Positions 27,646-34,592 are shown, numbered from the stretch's first letter. The stretch: DNA of 64,000 bases from Mycobacterium botniense (GCF_010723305.1 NZ_BLKW01000002.1:1-64000); one strand, 5' to 3'. A program made the numbers and translations. Notes: generated from the letters alone by a model not told the origin.

Positions 27646-27965
27646 ACCACTCGCCTCCCCTGCTGCTGCGGCGCGTAGGTGTCGACGAACCGCTGCAGCA
27701 ACGGCAAATGCCGCGGACACCGCGAACTCACCGCCCACACAACGACTCTCGCCGTGTCAGCGACCGTGAACCCCGAATCGCGCTGCACAGCCTGCAGCAC
27801 GCCTTCCACACCGGGCAGGGTCGGGTAGGTGTCGAGTGTCGAGCACACCGCCGGCGCCACCACCGCCGCATAGTTGGTGGCCGGGTCGGCGTGCGCCGGC
27901 GCTGCCGCCATCCCAGCGGCCGCGGCCGCGGCCAGCACTCCCACCAGCGCCGAGCGGGCGATCAT
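27642..27965 (-). CDS. Secreted DUF732-domain protein
   Basis: A 107-aa protein from ATG 27965 (ATGA overlap). It has a clear signal peptide (MIARSALVGVLAAAAAAGM) with an AHA cleavage site near residue 26. A DUF732 domain follows: two Cys (VCSTLDTYP and SRCPRHLP, likely disulfide) and VVVWAVSS. DUF732 proteins are common secreted products of mycobacteria and some of their phages; function unknown. Secretion from a lysogen could alter the cell surface. Confidence 0.75.
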   Translation of the reverse strand: MIARSALVGVLAAAAAAGMAAAPAHADPATNYAAVVAPAVCSTLDTYPTLPGVEGVLQAVQRDSGFTVADTARVVVWAVSSRCPRHLPLLQRFVDTYAPQQQGRRVV

Positions 27966-28180
27966 CGTGTCACCGCCAGCATTTCGTGGCGGCAGATCAC
28001 CCCGATCGTCGCCGCCAGCCGCTCACCGTCCGGCAAACGGTCCAGCGCGGTGAACACCCGCTCGGCCAGCTCGTCGAGCAGCGCCATGTCGCCGTCATCG
28101 GGCCGCAGGAGCGGCCCCACCCGCACCAGCGGCAGACCAGACCACCGCAGTGTCTGCTGTATCAGCTTGCCAACATTCAT
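27962..28180 (-). CDS. Hypothetical helical protein, 72 aa
   Basis: Starts at ATG 28180 (MNVGKLIQQTLRWSGLPL) behind an AAAAGGAGTGCTAGCG leader, directly after the pentamer array. The C-terminal half is a helix pair (LDELAERVFTALDRLPDGE) ending CRHEMLAVTR. It ends in ATGA overlap with the DUF732 gene, suggesting coupled expression. No family recognised. Confidence 0.6.
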   Translation of the reverse strand: MNVGKLIQQTLRWSGLPLVRVGPLLRPDDGDMALLDELAERVFTALDRLPDGERLAATIGVICRHEMLAVTR

Positions 28181-28200
28181 CGCTAGCACTCCTTTTCGTT

Positions 28201-28352
28201 GCCTCGCCTGCCTCGCCATGCCCCGCCGTGCCGCGCCTCGCCATGCCGCGCCGCGCCGTGCCAGACCGCGCCTGCCTCGCCATGCCCTGCCGTGCCACGC
28301 CAAGCCGAGCCGTGCCATGCCTGCCGTGCCACGCCATGCCTGCCGTGCCGCA
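28201..28352. repeat. Degenerate GCCNN pentamer array 2
   Basis: About 150 bases composed of GCCNN units (GCCTC, GCCTG, GCCAT, GCCGT, GCCAC and similar) with a few phase slips. On the minus strand the array lies between two nearly identical leader sequences, AAAGGAGTGCTGGTGATG (about 28382-28399) and AAAAGGAGTGCTAGCGATG (28178-28196). The upstream copy starts only a seven-codon frame. A 97-codon frame from ATG 28473 runs through the array as Arg/His/Gly/Ala low-complexity sequence and is unlikely to be a selected protein. Confidence 0.7.
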
Positions 28353-28481
28353 GCCGCGTTGTCAACCGGCATCGCCGATGCTCATCACCAGCACTCCTTT
28401 GCGATGTGTTCGGTCGGTGTTGCAGCGCGGGCGGTTTCGGTGGCCTGCCGGGCCGATGTGTCAGCGTCGCCATATCAACCC

Positions 28482-28718
28482 CTAGCTGGATTCGGGCTGG
28501 TCTGCGATGTCTGTGAGCCTCCGGGCCAGCGACCGGCAGTAGAACGGCGCCGGGCAGTCGCGGTGCTGCGCCCACTCGGTGAGCTGGATAGCGGCCGCAC
28601 GAAGCACTTTCGACGCGTCCGGTGCGGCCACACGCCGGACGTAGCTAGACGTGTCCGCGTCGATCGGGAACAGCCGACGCAGCCACGAATCGGCTAGGTC
28701 GGTGAGTAGTCGCCTCAC
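28482..28718 (-). CDS. Hypothetical early protein, 78 aa
   Basis: Starts at GTG 28718 overlapping the previous stop by GTGA (RRLLTDLADSWLRRLFP). It is helical, with two Cys (HRDCPAPFYCRSLARR). Longer in-frame extensions overlap two upstream micro-genes and are rejected. Function unknown. Confidence 0.55.
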   Translation of the reverse strand: MRRLLTDLADSWLRRLFPIDADTSSYVRRVAAPDASKVLRAAAIQLTEWAQHRDCPAPFYCRSLARRLTDIADQPESS

Positions 28719-28849
28719 TGCTGCACCGCCTCTTTCCCGTTGCGCCGGCACCATTCCCGCCACCGAGCACAACGGCGGCAACCACGGCGACGGCACCTGT
28801 CGCGGCCGCAGCGGCACCATTGGTCGATCAAACGGTCAAGCGTGCTCAT
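28715..28849 (-). CDS. Cys/Arg-rich micro-protein, 44 aa
   Basis: From ATG 28849 with GGAGGCTCT leader (MSTLDRLIDQWCRCG). Cys residues are arranged as CRC, then RCRRRGCRRC and WC, suggesting a compact zinc knuckle with nucleic-acid affinity. It overlaps its upstream neighbour by 14 bases and its downstream neighbour by GTGA. Confidence 0.5.
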   Translation of the reverse strand: MSTLDRLIDQWCRCGRDRCRRRGCRRCARWREWCRRNGKEAVQQ

Positions 28850-29012
28850 AGAGCCTCCGTTCTGCGAGCTGGCGTTGCGCGTGCTTCACCTGCTGGCTTT
28901 TCGCAAACTCTTGGAACTCCGCTGTGTCGCGAAAACCGAAAACAACAGCCAGGATTCGGCAGTCAGCGGTTGTGACCGCCAACCGATCCAACGGCGAAAC
29001 ACGCGCAGTCAC
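28836..29012 (-). CDS. Hypothetical early protein, 58 aa
   Basis: Starts at GTG 29012 overlapping the previous stop (GTGA): VTARVSPLDRLAVTTADC. The C-terminal half is a charged helix (DTAEFQEFAKSQQVKHAQ). Recognised only by its place in a chain of overlapping small genes and by its non-shadow composition. Confidence 0.5.
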   Translation of the reverse strand: MTARVSPLDRLAVTTADCRILAVVFGFRDTAEFQEFAKSQQVKHAQRQLAERRLYEHA

Positions 29013-29161
29013 CGCTCATCCCCGTCCACCCATGACGCGCGCAACGCGTGATTGACATGCGAGCAGGACGGGTGCGGTGCGGGTAGCTCACAGCGGAACC
29101 GCTCACCAAGAACCGTCAACACAGCACGGCAACGTCGCAGCGCTGGGATCGTTTCAGTCAT
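29009..29161 (-). CDS. Small Cys/His protein, 50 aa
   Basis: ATG 29161 overlaps the upstream TAA by one base (TAATG): MTETIPALRRCRAVLTVLG, then FRCELPAPHPSCSHVNHALR. Three Cys and three His could make a zinc site. The gene ends in GTGA overlap with the next. Confidence 0.5.
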   Translation of the reverse strand: MTETIPALRRCRAVLTVLGERFRCELPAPHPSCSHVNHALRASWVDGDER

Positions 29162-29439
29162 TACGAAGCCCTCCTGTTCAGCCGTCGACGCGACGTCGGC
29201 GTGAACGACAACTGCCTGGACGGCCGCTCAACCCGCACAGCGGTGTTGCGGTGCTTGGTGATCAGGTCGTCCACGTCGTCTTGCGTCATGCGCCACGTGT
29301 GACCGACCTTGTAACCGCCGATCAGGCCGCGCCGCAGCCTTCGCTGCAACCAGCGCTCCGAGTCCTTCCACTCTGGCGGCAACACCATCGCCGCCACCTC
29401 GGCAAGCGAATACGTCCTCAGGGGTGGTTCATCAATCAC
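29161..29439 (-). CDS. Helix-turn-helix DNA-binding protein (excisionase-like)
   Basis: A 92-aa protein from ATG 29439 (MIDEPPLRTYSLAEVAAM). YSLAEVAAMVLPPEWKDSE, then QRRLRRGLIGGYKVG and HTWRMTQDDVDDLI, follow the MerR/Xis winged-helix pattern. In this position it could be the recombination directionality factor for the tyrosine integrase or a regulator of the early operon. The basic C-terminus is typical of Xis. ATGA-coupled to the antirepressor. Confidence 0.65.
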   Translation of the reverse strand: MIDEPPLRTYSLAEVAAMVLPPEWKDSERWLQRRLRRGLIGGYKVGHTWRMTQDDVDDLITKHRNTAVRVERPSRQLSFTPTSRRRLNRRAS

Positions 29440-30284
29440 CGAGAAACCCCCAGCCCAACCCTCTCAGCGATCTCAAGTGCGAATTCCTGCCGCTCATACA
29501 AGGTTTGGCGGACCTGGCCGTTGTGGTGGCGTGGTGCGTCATGTTGTGGGCGCAGATCGAACCAATCCACGTAACGCGCATACGGCCGGTACTCGTACTC
29601 CTCGACCACCCTCTGATGCGTTTTTGACCACCGGCGGCCAATGCTGACTCGGTAGATCAGCTTGTGGTCCAGCAATGTTTGGAAGGCCTGCCCCTGCGTC
29701 AATCCGAACTGGGCTCCCCACACCCGCACCAGTGCGGCGTCGTCGTTGGAGACGTAGCGTTCGTGGTAGGCGATCGCCGGCGCGGCCGACTCCAGCGCCG
29801 CGGCCATAGCTTCGCGTTCGGCTTCAGCCTCAAGAACCATTCGAGCCAGATCAGCCCGCGTCAGCATTGCCGCGACATGGCGCGGGTCAACATCGCGGGC
29901 GGCCTGCTCGGTGTTAATCAGGTAGTCGCGGACTTTCCGGGCGACCTCCGAACCACGCAGCAGCATGCCGATCCGCAACACCGCCCGCCGCGGGTAAAGC
30001 GTAAAGCTGCTGGCAGATGAGGTGACCTTCATGTTGAAGGTCTCCTCGAACTCTGCGCGGCCAATGACCTTTAAGCCGTCGTCGTCCAGTTCGTCGCGGT
30101 TGCGCAGGACAACGGTCTGGATGGTCTTGGCGGGAACCTCGTAGAACGCGGCCACCATGTCGGTGGTGACGTGCATGTCGTCGGGCAGAGTGCGCAGCAC
30201 GCCAACCTTGTCCAGCACATCCGTGCGGGATGCGAGCCTGTCCCGGTCGGCGCGCGCCGACGCAGCCGTCAAATCAACAGTCAC
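29436..30284 (-). CDS. Phage antirepressor (KilA-C type)
   Basis: A 282-aa protein from GTG 30284 overlapping the micro-gene stop by GTGA (MTVDLTAASARADRDR). The N-terminal half (MHVTTDMVAAFYEVPAKTI, then FTLYPRRAVLRIGMLLRG and VRDYLIN) is an antirepressor-type domain. The C-terminal part (VWGAQFGLTQGQAFQTLL, YRVSIGRRWS, then QHDAPRHHNG) is a KilA-C-like domain. Such proteins inactivate or out-compete phage repressors. It lies in the leftward operon controlled from 31.7 kb. Confidence 0.75.
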   Translation of the reverse strand: MTVDLTAASARADRDRLASRTDVLDKVGVLRTLPDDMHVTTDMVAAFYEVPAKTIQTVVLRNRDELDDDGLKVIGRAEFEETFNMKVTSSASSFTLYPRRAVLRIGMLLRGSEVARKVRDYLINTEQAARDVDPRHVAAMLTRADLARMVLEAEAEREAMAAALESAAPAIAYHERYVSNDDAALVRVWGAQFGLTQGQAFQTLLDHKLIYRVSIGRRWSKTHQRVVEEYEYRPYARYVDWFDLRPQHDAPRHHNGQVRQTLYERQEFALEIAERVGLGVSR

Positions 30285-30364
30285 CGAGACACCCCCAGCA
30301 GGAACACGATCAGCAGCCCGTACGGTGCGACCGCGGCCAACGTCCACCAGCAGTCGGAGCTCAT
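30281..30364 (-). CDS. Micro-protein with one membrane helix, 27 aa
   Basis: ATG 30364 overlaps the preceding stop (ATGA) and the frame ends in GTGA overlap with the antirepressor. It reads MSSDCWWTLAAVAPYG followed by LLIVFLLGVSR, a single hydrophobic helix with a short Trp/Cys head. Perfect fit into the overlap chain supports translation; function unknown. Confidence 0.55.
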   Translation of the reverse strand: MSSDCWWTLAAVAPYGLLIVFLLGVSR

Positions 30365-30666
30365 GCCACGCACCCGCGCCGGATACGGAATTCACTAGGA
30401 AACGTGTTGACGTGGTGAGCGAGCGCGTTGTACAGCTTGATCACCTCTGTGGTGTCGAGAAGGAAGGGACCAATCTCGATAGACGGGCCTGAGCAGGAAG
30501 TGATCACCGATCTGATCGGCACCGACACTAAGGAGTCGGCGCGCTCGTCCAGGGGCTCGATAACGGCATGGTCTGCGATGACTGTGCGGTCGTTACAGAT
30601 CGTCGGCATCCCGTCGATGACGGCGACCACCGGCCTGAGTTCGCAGTCGAACTCGGGCAACCTCAT
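30361..30666 (-). CDS. Hypothetical early protein, 101 aa
   Basis: Starts at ATG 30666 (MRLPEFDCELRPVVAVIDG) overlapping the DinD-like stop. Alternating beta strands (VSVPIRSVITSCSGPSIEIG) lead into a C-terminal helix (TTEVIKLYNALAHHVNTF). No family recognised. Longer readings upstream overlap the DinD-like gene and are rejected. Confidence 0.6.
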   Translation of the reverse strand: MRLPEFDCELRPVVAVIDGMPTICNDRTVIADHAVIEPLDERADSLVSVPIRSVITSCSGPSIEIGPFLLDTTEVIKLYNALAHHVNTFPSEFRIRRGCVA

Positions 30667-31430
30667 GCCGGGCCCTCCGCGTAGTAGCGGTTCCACACCG
30701 CGTCCATGAGCGGACGGTCAGCCTCGGTGTAGGCGTTCGCGTTGCGGATCTGACCGTTGGCGGCTTCCAGCGGGTACTGTTTTGGCTCGACACCGAATTG
30801 CTCGATGTAGGCCGCTTTCAGGCGCTTGCCGAATATGCCGCTGATCGACTTGATCTGCTTGCGTGACAGGCCTTTTTCTTCCAGGTACGTTTGCGCGTAT
30901 AGCGGCCTGTCCGCAGTCGTGATCTCAGGTGTTTCGCCGAGCCCGATGGCAATTTGGCAGCGCGCTTTGGCCTCCAAGTGTTTGGGATCGACCAGGCCCT
31001 TAGCGGCCTGGAGGACGGCCAAACGTTTGATGGAGCGGTCCTCCACTGACATCACGGCCTGTTCGATGATTTCGGCCTGGCGGGTGCGGATCGCGAAATA
31101 CGCCTGAGCGGCGGCAACCTCAGGCTTGCGCGGGTCGCCGTTCATCGCGACGAGATAGCAGGCGAAGCGGGCTAGTTCGAAGTCCTCAGCGGGTCGTCCG
31201 CCGCTGGACTTTTTCGCGGCTCCGCGAAAAAGGTCGCCGGCGTCGCGGCCTTGTACTTCAGCGGCAGCCTGGGCGCGTCTGATCGCGTCAGCGAACCGCT
31301 CCCAGCGGTCGTAACCGAGCAGCGGCATCAGGTCGCGTGCAGACCAGTACTCGGAGCCGTCCGGCCGCGTGCGGCGGATCGCGTCGAACGGCGAGACACC
31401 GCGCTGCCCAAACGGCACCAACTCGTCCAT
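30663..31430 (-). CDS. DinD/BRO-like DNA damage-inducible type protein
   Basis: About 255 aa (MDELVPFGQRGVSPFDAIR), first gene after the Cro-like regulator and overlapping it as TGATG (a GTG three bases upstream is possible). The BRO/DinD core is clear: YWSARDLMPLLGYDRWERF, then KKSSGGRPAEDFELARFA, YLVAMNGDP and AAAQAYFAIRTRQAEI. DinD of E. coli inhibits RecA filaments (established); in phages the fold also serves as an antirepressor. It heads the leftward early operon. Confidence 0.75.
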   Translation of the reverse strand: MDELVPFGQRGVSPFDAIRRTRPDGSEYWSARDLMPLLGYDRWERFADAIRRAQAAAEVQGRDAGDLFRGAAKKSSGGRPAEDFELARFACYLVAMNGDPRKPEVAAAQAYFAIRTRQAEIIEQAVMSVEDRSIKRLAVLQAAKGLVDPKHLEAKARCQIAIGLGETPEITTADRPLYAQTYLEEKGLSRKQIKSISGIFGKRLKAAYIEQFGVEPKQYPLEAANGQIRNANAYTEADRPLMDAVWNRYYAEGPA

Positions 31431-31693
31431 CACGCGACCTCCTCCGTGAAGGCGGGGTTGGCCAACAAGGCGCGGTGGTCGGAGATGGCTAAGTGCTCGA
31501 GGAGTCGCCGGTAGAAGTCGACGCCGACGCGTCTCGAAGAACCGATCTCGATCTTTGTGATGTAGCTGCGGTCTACTGATAACGCCGCAGCCAAGTCGGC
31601 GACCTTAATGCCTGTCCGCTCACGAATCACCCGGAGAGCGAACCCGTTGATCGCGACGGAGCTTGGAGAAGATCTACGCGGAGATTTGGTCAC
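31430..31693 (-). CDS. Cro-like XRE-family regulator
   Basis: An 87-aa protein with a five-helix XRE domain: LRVIRERTGIKVADLAAAL, DRSYITKIEIG, VDFYRRLLEHLAI. GTG 31693 is preferred over GTG 31711: the promoter at 31701-31729 places the transcript start at about 31693, giving a leaderless mRNA, common in mycobacteria. It diverges from the 31873 regulator gene and leads the early operon, the place of a Cro or early repressor. Confidence 0.75.
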   Translation of the reverse strand: MTKSPRRSSPSSVAINGFALRVIRERTGIKVADLAAALSVDRSYITKIEIGSSRRVGVDFYRRLLEHLAISDHRALLANPAFTEEVA

Positions 31694-31700
31694 ATAGCTA

Positions 31701-31729
31701 AAGCTAGTCACAGCTAGTCATCATGTCAA
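31701..31729 (-). promoter_or_regulatory. Early leftward promoter with tandem operator in its spacer
   Basis: Minus strand: -35 TTGACA (31724-31729), 17-base spacer, -10 TAGCTT (31701-31706). The spacer and -10 contain two copies of GACTAGCT ten bases apart, so a bound regulator would block polymerase. The predicted start falls at GTG 31693. Confidence 0.65.
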
Positions 31730-31857
31730 GGATGGACTAGCCATTCCATGCAATTTCTATGCCTACCTGCGAAATTGTCTAGTCTCAGGCCGGCTGGTGT
31801 TCGAAAATTACAGCCGCGTAAGTGACTGAGCGGGGATAGATGTTCCTAGCTGTGACT
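31706..31857. promoter_or_regulatory. Divergent immunity operator region
   Basis: AGTCACAGCTAG at 31706-31717 recurs as an exact inverted copy at 31846-31857, next to the start of the plus-strand regulator at 31873. Between them are further CTAGTC/GACTAG copies at 31735-31740 and 31779-31784. CTAG is rare in this genome, so the clustering is notable. Two mirror-image sites bracketing the gap suggest one regulator controlling both directions. Confidence 0.6.
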
Positions 31858-31872
31858 GGCATCGTGTAGGTC

Positions 31873-32610
31873 ATGGCGAGGCTGACGAAGCAACAGCTGC
31901 AGCTTGTTGCACGCGAAGTGAGCAGAGCTCGGACTCGACGAGGACTCACAAAAGAAGAGGCATCACGCACGGCAGGCGTTAACTCGATCACTTGGAAGCG
32001 TGTCGAGGACGCCTTGCCAGTGCGCGACTCGTCGCTGGGCAAGATCCTTCAGGCGCTGCAACTGCGGCTAGATGAGGTATTGCTCTCGGCCGAAGATGCA
32101 GCTAGCGATCAGAAAGGCGAATACGGTTTTCAGACACCGCCTAGGAAAGCCGGCGGTCAGCTTGATGACAGCACTGTGGTGCAGCTCTTGACAGTCGTCG
32201 CGAGTGCTGCTGACTACGCGAAATCTCTCCATGATGAGGAGCTGGTGGCACGACTACGGCGGGTTGAGCAGGCGTCTGCGAGCGCTGCCGCTGAGCATTT
32301 CGGAGTCGATCTCGCTCAAATGCTTCTAGGCAAACTGGCGCAGCAGCAGCGCACGGAAGCCGCGCCATCGGATTCCGTGTCCGATCCGCTGTCTGATTGT
32401 GATCGTTCCGGTGCTGACGCCGGCGTTAATAGTGGGGAGACTGGCGCGCGTGGTAACGATTGCGATGCCGCGGCTGCCACGCTGGCGCCGACTGACGCGG
32501 CGGTGCGTTCGATGAGCGACGACGAACTGCGCCGGGCGGCTTCCGCCGATCCGTTGTGGGCTGATTATGTGCGCACGCGCAGACCAGAGCTGGCTGACTG
32601 GGATTTCTGA
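31873..32610 (+). CDS. Helix-turn-helix regulator, candidate prophage repressor
   Basis: A 245-aa plus-strand protein (MARLTKQQLQLVAREVSR) with an N-terminal HTH (RGLTKEEASRTAGVNSITW, KRVEDALPVRD) and a helical linker of about residues 95-160. A long disordered acidic part follows, then a C-terminal helix (SMSDDELRRAASADPLWAD). Transcription away from the early operon and the paired operators suggest a lysogenic repressor. Its stop overlaps the next ATG (TGATG), so it is co-expressed with the two following genes. The repressor role is inferred. Confidence 0.65.
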   Translation: MARLTKQQLQLVAREVSRARTRRGLTKEEASRTAGVNSITWKRVEDALPVRDSSLGKILQALQLRLDEVLLSAEDAASDQKGEYGFQTPPRKAGGQLDDSTVVQLLTVVASAADYAKSLHDEELVARLRRVEQASASAAAEHFGVDLAQMLLGKLAQQQRTEAAPSDSVSDPLSDCDRSGADAGVNSGETGARGNDCDAAAATLAPTDAAVRSMSDDELRRAASADPLWADYVRTRRPELADWDF

Positions 32611-33143
32611 TGCTGCCGCCGTGCGGTGATGACGAGCTAGGCCTGCTTCCCCCCAGCCCCAACCCGTATCCGGCGACGCTTAATGAGATTCACCAGCGGT
32701 TCGTCTTGGAGGCTCCCGAACAGACTCGCGAGCGCCGTAGCCTGATTTTCGAGGCTCTTCGCCTCCATGTCGCAATGATGCGACGGTTGTTCAAACACTG
32801 CCGGATATGGCTCGCCGGCGGATTCGTCACCCACAAGGCCGATCCTCCACGCGATGCTGACCTGGCTTTCCTTCTGCCCGCACGGCTGATGTCACACGCT
32901 CTTAGCCAAACCGCGCTACCGTTGTGGACGTTGGCTGACGTGACAGGCCGCATCGGCGCGGGAGGGCCGCTGGGTCTCACACCTAGGTTGCAGCCTTGCC
33001 TGGGCTTGACGGACTCTTTCCTAGTTAATTCGGAGTCGCTGGCCAACGTGGAATACTGGAGAAGGCTTTGGTCCAGTGTCATCGATCGCAGCGGTGCCGC
33101 CACCGTGAGGACCAAAGGCTTCGTGGAGGTTGTCGATGACTGA
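32610..33143 (+). CDS. DUF6932-like protein with nucleotidyltransferase motif
   Basis: A 177-aa protein (MLPPCGDDELGLLPPSPN). After a helix ending RRLFKHCRIWLAGG it has GGFVTHKADPP and then RDADLAFLLP. The G-G/S then D-x-D arrangement (Gly70-Gly71, Asp82, Asp84) is that of minimal nucleotidyltransferases, as in DUF6932 and MNT-type antitoxins. Whether it is catalytically competent is open. TGATG overlap upstream and an 8-base overlap with the next gene indicate a translationally coupled unit. Confidence 0.6.
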   Translation: MLPPCGDDELGLLPPSPNPYPATLNEIHQRFVLEAPEQTRERRSLIFEALRLHVAMMRRLFKHCRIWLAGGFVTHKADPPRDADLAFLLPARLMSHALSQTALPLWTLADVTGRIGAGGPLGLTPRLQPCLGLTDSFLVNSESLANVEYWRRLWSSVIDRSGAATVRTKGFVEVVDD

Positions 33144-34101
33144 GCTGGCTTCGATGACTGATGAGGAGCTGCTGCGTCAGTCAATCCGCGAAATCCTCGC
33201 CGGCTTTCCCCCGCGCGAGGCTGGGCTGCTGCTAAACAACATGTACGCCGGCGGGGCGATCGCCGACCGGCCGTCAATGTTGGCGGTGTGGAATGAGGAG
33301 CTTTCACCCGAGCAGGCTGAGCTGGACTTGCATCTGACCGGTGAGGGCATCAGGGACCACAGTGCTCGCGCGGACCAGCTAGCCCGGCTGGTTTCGGGGA
33401 TCAACGATGCGACGAAGGCGATCGTCCGGGACAAACTGGGCCTGCGCAGCCTCAACCGGAACCTGCTTGTCGAAGGTGTTGCACCTGGGTCTGTGCATGT
33501 GGTTTTGCGTGCTGACGCTCCGATCGAAGCCTCTGGAACGGAGCCGATGCGCGATGTTGACGCTTCGAGCCCGGATTCGGTGGCATTGCGCACGGTGGCG
33601 CGCGTGTTCACGGTCGCTTCCTCCGATGAGCCTTCGGTATCCGGCGATTTGCGGTCGATGCCTGCGCGGGCTCGCGCCGCGTTGCGGCGCGCGGTGGTGA
33701 CTGTCAGCAAAGCCAATTGGGAGATCGACGGCGAGATCAGGCAGCGCACCTACGGCGCGGATCCGGTGCGTTTGTCTCGGCGAGGCGCGGTGGAGCTGCT
33801 GCACCAGCTTGCAGCACACAACTACACGACCGAAACGAACCCGGTGGTCGGCCGCATCGACGGGTTCCGCGGCAGCCTCGGCACCCTTTATCTCATTCCG
33901 AGCGGCGCGGCGAAACCTGTCGGGGTTTCAGTGCCGGATCCCGAGATATTGAAGAAGGTGCGCCAGCTGGCTGCGAGCGAAGACGTGCTGGTTGAAGCCC
34001 AGATCGAGACTGTGCGCGTTGTCGGCGAAGAAGATCAAGTCAGCGTGAGTCGCACACTGCTTGACATCGGCCCGGCGCCCACACAGCAGAAGCTGCACTG
34101 A
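33136..34101 (+). CDS. Unknown protein coupled to DUF6932-like gene
   Basis: A 321-aa protein from ATG 33136, chosen over TTG 33130 because GGAGG at 33125-33129 lies six bases upstream of the ATG. Residues 1-110 are helical (TDEELLRQSIREILAGFP). A strand segment follows (NLLVEGVAPGSVHVVLRAD), then a C-terminal beta-rich domain (VVGRIDGFRGSLGTLYLIP, QIETVRVVGEEDQV). No enzymatic motif recognised. With the DUF6932-like gene it forms a likely prophage-expressed accessory pair (toxin/antitoxin or anti-phage); this is inference. Confidence 0.55.
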   Translation: MTELASMTDEELLRQSIREILAGFPPREAGLLLNNMYAGGAIADRPSMLAVWNEELSPEQAELDLHLTGEGIRDHSARADQLARLVSGINDATKAIVRDKLGLRSLNRNLLVEGVAPGSVHVVLRADAPIEASGTEPMRDVDASSPDSVALRTVARVFTVASSDEPSVSGDLRSMPARARAALRRAVVTVSKANWEIDGEIRQRTYGADPVRLSRRGAVELLHQLAAHNYTTETNPVVGRIDGFRGSLGTLYLIPSGAAKPVGVSVPDPEILKKVRQLAASEDVLVEAQIETVRVVGEEDQVSVSRTLLDIGPAPTQQKLH

Positions 34102-34178
34102 CCTTCCACGCGGATGAGCACTATGCCAGAGGTCGAAGACCGCGATCAGGGCGAGGAACGCTTGGGCCGGCGGTTCTC

Positions 34179-34592
34179 TCAGGCAGAGATCAGTTGTTGC
34201 GCACGCTGAAAAGAGACGCCGAGAACCTCGCCGACGTCGCGGACCGGCACACCTCGGGCCGCGAGTTCACGGGCGAGGCTCTTTGCTTCGGCTGCGGCAG
34301 CTGCGGCGTGCCGCTCTGCGGTCTGGCGTTCGGCGGCCAGCTTGTTGGCGCGGTCGGTCACGTCTATGTCGTCGACGTAGATCGTGATGTGAAGGTCCAC
34401 TTCGGAAGGGGCCATGTCAGTGACGGTGCAGATGAAGTCCTTTGCCTGACTGGGCACTTCGGAGATTCGGCGGGCCTGCGTGACGGTGCTGAGGTTGATC
34501 GCACCGTCAGCGCCTATGTACCCGTTGAGTTCGGGCACGGTGATCATCCACCACTTGCCATCGCGGGTGACGTCCACTTGGTAGGTGTGCAT
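34179..34592 (-). CDS. hicB: HicB-family antitoxin
   Basis: A 137-aa protein from ATG 34592, overlapping the hicA stop by one base (TGATG). The N-terminal HicB partial RNase-H fold is visible (WWMITVPELNGYIGADGAI, then AKDFICTVTD). A helical Ala/Glu linker leads to a C-terminal HTH (LAARGVPVRDVGEVLGVSF) that would bind the operon promoter. Toxin-first order with one shared promoter is usual for hicAB. Confidence 0.75.
   Translation of the reverse strand: MHTYQVDVTRDGKWWMITVPELNGYIGADGAINLSTVTQARRISEVPSQAKDFICTVTDMAPSEVDLHITIYVDDIDVTDRANKLAAERQTAERHAAAAAAEAKSLARELAARGVPVRDVGEVLGVSFQRAQQLISA

Noticed and set aside
28201-28352. GCCNN array considered as a CRISPR or as a coding Arg/His/Gly protein
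   Set aside because: Units are five bases with no spacers, so not CRISPR. A period of five rotates through all frames and gives low-complexity peptides in each, so coding is not the driver.
31800-31872. A canonical promoter for the plus-strand regulator at 31873
   Set aside because: No -35/-10 pair with 16-18 base spacing could be found; only the operator copy is clear.
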